Assembly (NCBI GenBank): GCA_003149835.1 | Contig: QAMX01000008.1 | Location: forward strand, 1 to 9,933 | Length of the DNA stretch: 9,933 nucleotides | Direction of reading: 5' to 3' | Origin: Clostridiales bacterium | GTDB lineage: Bacteria; Bacillota; Clostridia; Oscillospirales; QAMX01 | Translations under genes and position numbers: made by a program | Shown: positions 6,620 through 9,933 of the stretch, in pieces | Numbering within the stretch: position 1 is the stretch's first letter | Layout: the number at the start of each line of letters is the position of its first letter | The notes under the pieces: model-generated | Databases searched by the model: none | What the model saw: the letters and a program-made list of their open reading frames with translations, nothing else | What the model was told of the DNA's origin: nothing

Positions 6620-7156
6620 CTATTCGTCCATCTGCTTGCCGAGGAAAAGGGCGATGCTCTGACACAGCTTCATTTCCGTGTCCGTACATGCGTCGTTTTC
6701 TCCGCCGATGATCAGCGTACAGCCGGTGATATCGCCGAGCACGATCACCGGAACGGCCGCGAGCGCCTTATGCTCGCTCTCATCGGCCACGCGAATCCCA
6801 GAGCCCGGCTCTTCCGCAAAATGCGATTTTCTCGACTTCATCAGCTCTTCCAGCTCGCCGCCGATCTTCTTATCCAACAGCTCCTTTTTCAGCGGGCCTG
6901 ACACCGCCGTCACAGCGTCTCTGTCGCAGATCGCCACGGTATATCCGGTCGTCTTCGACATCGTTTCGCACAGCTGCTCGGCGAACGGCGTCAGCTCTCC
7001 GACCGGCGAGTATTTCTTAAAGATAACCTCGCCTTCCCTGTTGGTAAATATTTCCATCGGATCGCCGTCCCTGATTCTCAGGACACGCCGGATCTCCTTG
7101 GGTATGACGACGCGCCCCAGATCGTCGATCCTTCTGACTATGCCTGTTGCTTTCAT
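6620..7156 (-). CDS. spoVT: Stage V sporulation protein T (AbrB-type transcription regulator)
   Basis: DNA-binding regulator that in Bacillus acts in the forespore to tune sigma-G genes. The 178 residues equal the length I recall for Bacillus subtilis SpoVT. The N-terminal AbrB swapped-hairpin domain, MKATGIVRRIDDLGRVVIPK onward with KEIRRVLRIRDGDPMEIF (20-37), is almost identical to the family. A linker around FKKYSPVGEL (46-55) leads to a C-terminal GAF-like sensor domain with YTVAICDRDAVTAVSG (72-87) and ITGCTLII (143-150). ATG 7156 follows AAAGGAG (7163-7169) at 6 nt. It is convergent with the rnf unit and lies downstream of a PrsA-like gene, a pairing common in Clostridia. Its presence implies a spore-forming lineage. 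Confidence 0.96.
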   Translation of the reverse strand: MKATGIVRRIDDLGRVVIPKEIRRVLRIRDGDPMEIFTNREGEVIFKKYSPVGELTPFAEQLCETMSKTTGYTVAICDRDAVTAVSGPLKKELLDKKIGGELEELMKSRKSHFAEEPGSGIRVADESEHKALAAVPVIVLGDITGCTLIIGGENDACTDTEMKLCQSIALFLGKQMDE

Positions 7157-7228
7157 ATCTGTCTCCTTTAAAGCTTTGCTGACTAAAATTGCTTGCCTGC
7201 AAAAATATTGTTTGTTGAAAGCAGAGCT

Positions 7229-7257
7229 TTTATACAGATATTTCTAAGGCGCGTTGA
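7229..7257 (-). promoter_or_regulatory. Possible weak promoter of spoVT
   Basis: On the minus strand TATAAA (7229-7234) is preceded at 17 bp by TCAACG (7252-7257). Only three of six -35 positions match sigma-A consensus. spoVT is sigma-G dependent in Bacillus, and I could not find a convincing sigma-G element. The gap 7157-7329 holds no gene, and no clear terminator for the upstream PrsA-like gene, so read-through is also possible. Confidence 0.25.
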
Positions 7258-7329
7258 CGCCGAAAACAGAAGACGGCCATTTTTTTATGCACGGCAGACG
7301 CGCGGCATCCGCTAAAACGCGCAGACGCT

Positions 7330-8346
7330 TCAACCCATGCTTTGAACCGTAATTTTGTCATACTGTTCGCTGTAAACCACCTCGTAGCTTTTGGCCAGCG
7401 CGACCAGCTTGTCTGCAAAAATCTGTCCGTAATAGGTATTTCGAAACTCCTCGGCGTTTTCAGAAACGTATTCCGCCTCAATCGGCAGACGTTTTATAAT
7501 ATAGTAGGTATTCTCCGAGGCGACGATACCACTGATCTCATCGACCGCCAGCGCAAAGCAAGCGTCTTCAAACACGGCGTCCGTCGTCATCCCCCGAAGC
7601 AGATACAGCCCGTCCGGATTCCCGTTCATGCCGTCGTCTTCTCCATATGTATTGACCATCTCGACAAAGTCGCTTCCATTCCGGATCTTTTGCAGCAGTT
7701 CTTCGGCATACGTCCGTTTTTCCGCGGCGTTTTCCCCGTCAAATTTGACGGCCAGATACCGCACACGCACATATTCCCGCTCAATCATTTCCAGCAATTC
7801 GCCGTCCGTCAGCGTATATTCGCCGCTTTCTCCAAACATGGCCTCGTTCAGCCGGCTCTGGATATAGTCGGTTTCTAAAATCGAAACAAACAGCTCCTCC
7901 GTCATATACGACTGCGCAAGAGCGGCGTGAAACAGCTCGCCGCTCTCAAAGCTCGCCTTGACCTCGGCGAGCTGCGCCGCTGCGTATTCCGCGGAAGCGT
8001 CTCCCCTGACGATCCCATATTGTTCCGCCATGCCCTCTACCACAGCCATCTGCGTCAGATGTTCCGCAACCATCTCTTTGAGCACCGGAGCGTTTTCCTG
8101 GTTCCAAAACGATTCGTCGCCGTCGTCTTGCTCCGCTTTCATACTCATGAACGCATAGCGGTATTCCTCTGCGCCGATTTCTTCTCCGTTGATCTTGATC
8201 ACCCACGGCACGGCGACATTTTTGCCGTCCAGCAGCAGACAGCCGGATCGTATCGTTTCCTCCGATGAGCAGGAGCTGAGCGGCAAAAGCGCAGACAGCA
8301 GCAGTATCGCGGCTAACCAACCGCGGCGTATCAGTTTTTTCGGCAT
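7330..8346 (-). CDS. PrsA/SurA-like foldase lipoprotein (degenerate parvulin domain)
   Basis: Probable extracytoplasmic folding lipoprotein of 338 residues. A signal peptide with basic start and hydrophobic core (about 3-22) ends in the lipobox LSSC, with Cys26 as the predicted lipidated residue. A SurA_N-like helical part (about 45-190) precedes a parvulin-like domain (about 191-290): VRVRYLAVKF, GSDFVEMVNTYGEDD, DGLYLLRGM, VFEDACFAL and TYYIIKRL align with PrsA. The two conserved histidines of active parvulins are Tyr197 and Tyr282 here, so isomerase activity is doubtful. The frame is open to 8454, but ATG 8346 is chosen because AAAGGAAG (8353-8360) precedes it by 6 nt, while ATG 8364 has no SD. 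It may be co-transcribed with spoVT. Confidence 0.85.
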   Translation of the reverse strand: MPKKLIRRGWLAAILLLSALLPLSSCSSEETIRSGCLLLDGKNVAVPWVIKINGEEIGAEEYRYAFMSMKAEQDDGDESFWNQENAPVLKEMVAEHLTQMAVVEGMAEQYGIVRGDASAEYAAAQLAEVKASFESGELFHAALAQSYMTEELFVSILETDYIQSRLNEAMFGESGEYTLTDGELLEMIEREYVRVRYLAVKFDGENAAEKRTYAEELLQKIRNGSDFVEMVNTYGEDDGMNGNPDGLYLLRGMTTDAVFEDACFALAVDEISGIVASENTYYIIKRLPIEAEYVSENAEEFRNTYYGQIFADKLVALAKSYEVVYSEQYDKITVQSMG

Positions 8347-8404
8347 TCGAGGCTTCCTTTCCATATATGAATGATCGGGCTTTGTCGCGGATTGAGCGTT
8401 TGAA

Positions 8405-8433
8405 GCGGATACCGGCCCCGCGCCGGTATCCGC
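8405..8433 (-). terminator. Strong hairpin between the SGNH hydrolase gene and the PrsA-like gene
   Basis: Bases 8405-8416 pair perfectly with 8422-8433 (12 bp, 5-nt loop, GC-rich), beginning 18 nt after the SGNH stop. On the minus strand the following bases are TTCAAACG, so the U tract is poor. It may be a partial terminator or a processing or stability element that separates expression of the two genes. The stem is certain; termination is inferred. Confidence 0.45.
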
Positions 8434-8450
8434 CTGACGTTTCTTTCGGT

Positions 8451-9155
8451 TCAAATTCCCTGCGGATGCGCGAGCGCCAGATTGACAAAGGTCTGGCGCA
8501 CCAATATCTGCCCCTTTTCATTCGGATGGATTCCGTCCTGGCAAAACAGCTCCGCGAAATTATGCTTATCCAAAAAGGCGGCGCGAACGTCGGCCAGCAG
8601 CGTCTCCGTCATATAGGCAATCTTTGTAATGGCGTTGGAATACATCTCCTGAAAGCGGTAGATCATCTGCACGTCGCCGAGCCAGCGCAGAATATTTTCT
8701 TTTGACAGCCCCTTTGCGGCGAGAAAATCGAGGTAGCGCTCCGCGTGAATCGGCGGCAGCGACATCAGAATCGGACGAATTCCTTTCGTTTTCAGTTCCC
8801 GCAGCATTTCCACCAAAAGCTCTTCAAACGCATGAAGCGGCGTATTCGGAAGGTGTTCCTCCTCGGGGTGCGCGCTTACCTCCGCCCAGTTGAAATCGGC
8901 GTCGTTTCCGCCGAACTCCACGACGACGGAATCACATTGAAGCCCCTTTTTCAGCGCATCCGTAAAATAGCGGTAGCCTTTTCGGATGGTACAGCCGAAA
9001 CGCGCAAAATTGCTGATCTGCACATCAGGCAGCTCCTCGGCCAGCTTTTCAAAAGCCTCGTTTGCAACCGAGTAATGGCGCGTTTTTTCATCATAAATGA
9101 CGCCCTTTAAGATGGAGTCTCCATAAATTGCAATTTTTTTGATTTTTTGCAGCAT
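8451..9155 (-). CDS. SGNH/GDSL-type esterase or hydrolase, cytoplasmic
   Basis: Hydrolase of the SGNH fold, 234 residues, with no signal peptide or membrane segment, so probably cytoplasmic. The blocks are visible in order. IAIYGDSILKG (9-18) carries nucleophile Ser14. Gly54 lies in NFARFGCTIRKG. FGGNDADFNW (81-90) gives the oxyanion residues Gly83/Asn84. DGIHPNEKG (207-215) holds the Asp207/His210 pair. The substrate cannot be told from sequence; carbohydrate-ester and lipid-ester hydrolases share these blocks. ATG 9155 follows GAGGAA (9163-9168) at 7 nt. A TTG at 9185 would add ten residues but has no SD. It lies upstream of the PrsA-like gene on the same strand and is divergent from the MecA-like gene. 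I found no convincing promoter for it. Confidence 0.88.
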   Translation of the reverse strand: MLQKIKKIAIYGDSILKGVIYDEKTRHYSVANEAFEKLAEELPDVQISNFARFGCTIRKGYRYFTDALKKGLQCDSVVVEFGGNDADFNWAEVSAHPEEEHLPNTPLHAFEELLVEMLRELKTKGIRPILMSLPPIHAERYLDFLAAKGLSKENILRWLGDVQMIYRFQEMYSNAITKIAYMTETLLADVRAAFLDKHNFAELFCQDGIHPNEKGQILVRQTFVNLALAHPQGI

Positions 9156-9197
9156 ATCTCCGTTCCTCGCCTGTGAAATTTCCAAAATTTTAGGTAT

Positions 9198-9225
9198 TCC
9201 ACATTTTCAAAATCTGTTGTATAAT
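9198..9225 (+). promoter_or_regulatory. Sigma-A-type promoter of the MecA-like gene
   Basis: TATAAT (9220-9225) is preceded directly by TG and, at 16 bp, by TCCACA (9198-9203), which matches four of six -35 positions. The predicted start near 9232 leaves a leader of about 175-190 nt. The TGTATAAT core is the same as in the rnfC promoter. Confidence 0.55.
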
Positions 9226-9287
9226 CATCTTGTCCGTTTTCATATAGATAATCAGGCAAAAAATAAGGCTCTTCCGAACAATGTCAG

Positions 9288-9382
9288 CAGGGGTTCAACG
9301 CCCCTTGGACGGCGCCTATCGGCGATGAAAACGAGGCCCCCTGTTTCTCGGAACTCCTGCGGCAACGCCTGTCGGAAACAGG
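9288..9382 (+). promoter_or_regulatory. Structured leader of the MecA-like gene
   Basis: Several pairings are visible. CAGGGG (9288-9293) can pair with CCCCTG (9338-9343), while AGGGG (9289-9293) can instead pair locally with CCCCT (9301-9305). CCTGTTTC (9340-9347) pairs perfectly with GAAACAGG (9375-9382), and CCTGT (9368-9372) can compete for ACAGG. A GCG-GCAA-CGC mini-hairpin lies between. I do not recognise a known riboswitch class, and no terminator T run follows, so any control would be over translation. The DNA is GC-rich, so some pairing is expected by chance. Confidence 0.35.
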
Positions 9383-9418
9383 TTCAATAAGAAATGGTGT
9401 GAGAGGATGATCTTCCCG

Positions 9419-9916
9419 ATGCGAAAGCTTTTGCTCGGCAGGTACAGCGCAGTCATTTTTCTGGATGAAGAGGACGCCTATTTGCTCGACGGTATTTACG
9501 ACGAGCTGCGGCGCAAGGACACGGCGCGGCTGATTCTCGACATCGCCGGCGTCACCCTGCCGGACGACGAGCTTTACATAGAACTGTTTGAAAAGGAGGG
9601 GCGAAACATCCTGTTCGTCACCGCCGGAGACGACGGCGACGGCTGCCTCGTCTACCGGTTTGACAACGCCGATAATCTGATGGACGCCGTCAACTCGGTA
9701 AAGAGCCGTTTGCAGGCGCCGGACAATTCTGAGCTGTATGAATACCGCGGCGGGCTGTATCTGCTGCTGACGCCTCCATACGGCATCAAGCCGGAACAGC
9801 TCCGCGAATTCGGCGACGGCGTCGCCCGCCCCCGCGATTTCCGCGCTTATCTGCGCGAGTATGGGCGGCTTCTCTCGTCCCCCGCCGCGCTCAGCGAGCT
9901 GGCGACACATTTTTGA
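9419..9916 (+). CDS. MecA-like adaptor protein (short form)
   Basis: Probable adaptor of the MecA (NegB/ClpC adaptor) family, which delivers client proteins to the ClpC-ClpP protease in Firmicutes. The 165-residue product is shorter than the roughly 220 of Bacillus MecA. Family-like features are an N-terminal segment with IFLDEEDAYLLDGI (13-26), an acidic middle, and a C-terminal domain with CLVYRFDNADNLMDAV (76-91), LYEYRGGLYLLL (106-117) and FRAYLREYGRLLSSPAALSEL (start 141). Clients are unknown. Two starts compete: ATG 9407 abuts GAGAGG with no spacing, whereas ATG 9419 lies 11 nt after GAGAGGA (9401-9407), the spacing used by other genes here, so I prefer 9419. The gene is complete. It is divergent from the SGNH gene. 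Confidence 0.75.
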   Translation: MRKLLLGRYSAVIFLDEEDAYLLDGIYDELRRKDTARLILDIAGVTLPDDELYIELFEKEGRNILFVTAGDDGDGCLVYRFDNADNLMDAVNSVKSRLQAPDNSELYEYRGGLYLLLTPPYGIKPEQLREFGDGVARPRDFRAYLREYGRLLSSPAALSELATHF

Positions 9917-9933
9917 CCGCTCTGCGTATCTGT

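Noticed and set aside
7248..7273. Short inverted repeats GGCG/CGCC and GCCG/CGGC upstream of spoVT
   Set aside because: Four-base stems in GC-rich DNA. Not placed with a T run on the minus strand, where a terminator would be needed.
9281..9328. Possible 15-residue leader peptide upstream of the MecA-like gene
   Set aside because: AAGG is 12 nt away and weak, and the peptide has no run of one amino acid or other sign of attenuation. It is likely a chance frame.

Overview
The window reads as a chromosomal segment of an anaerobic, spore-forming member of the Clostridia, probably Oscillospirales/Ruminococcaceae-like. Three things point there. The RNF operon has the clostridial gene order C-D-G-E-A-B and a clostridial multi-cluster RnfB. 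There is a full-length SpoVT sporulation regulator. GC-rich genes are separated by AT-richer gaps holding sigma-A-type promoters. I see no rRNA, tRNA, CRISPR array, transposase or phage gene. Taxonomy is inferred from family resemblance only.

Region 1 (about 190-6490, plus strand) is one long transcription unit. A near-consensus promoter (190-218) precedes rnfC, rnfD, rnfG, rnfE, rnfA and rnfB. These encode the membrane complex that couples reduced ferredoxin to NAD+ reduction and pumps Na+ or H+. Two small genes follow: a membrane-anchored NusG domain II protein and a Gx/Hpre_diP_synt_I-family membrane protein that starts at TTG inside the end of its neighbour. A probable terminator closes the unit at 6454-6489. 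The FMN transferase ApbE, needed to flavinylate RnfD and RnfG, is not in the window.

Region 2 (6510-9155, minus strand, convergent with region 1) holds an SGNH hydrolase, a PrsA/SurA-like lipoprotein and spoVT, transcribed in that order. A perfect 14-bp inverted repeat at 6510-6545 probably terminates spoVT. From memory, PrsA-SpoVT pairing is common in Clostridia. The parvulin domain here seems to have lost its active-site histidines.

Region 3 (9198-9933, plus strand, divergent from the SGNH gene) has a promoter, a leader of roughly 175-190 nt that can fold in competing ways, and a short MecA-like adaptor gene complete within the window.

I found no wholly new system. The most unusual signals are in the untranslated parts: a perfect hairpin between the Shine-Dalgarno (SD) and the start codon of rnfG, a tandem repeat with competing hairpins before the NusG-domain gene, and the structured mecA-like leader. 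No gap between genes exceeds 300 bases. The largest is 1-276, where I see only the rnfC promoter.
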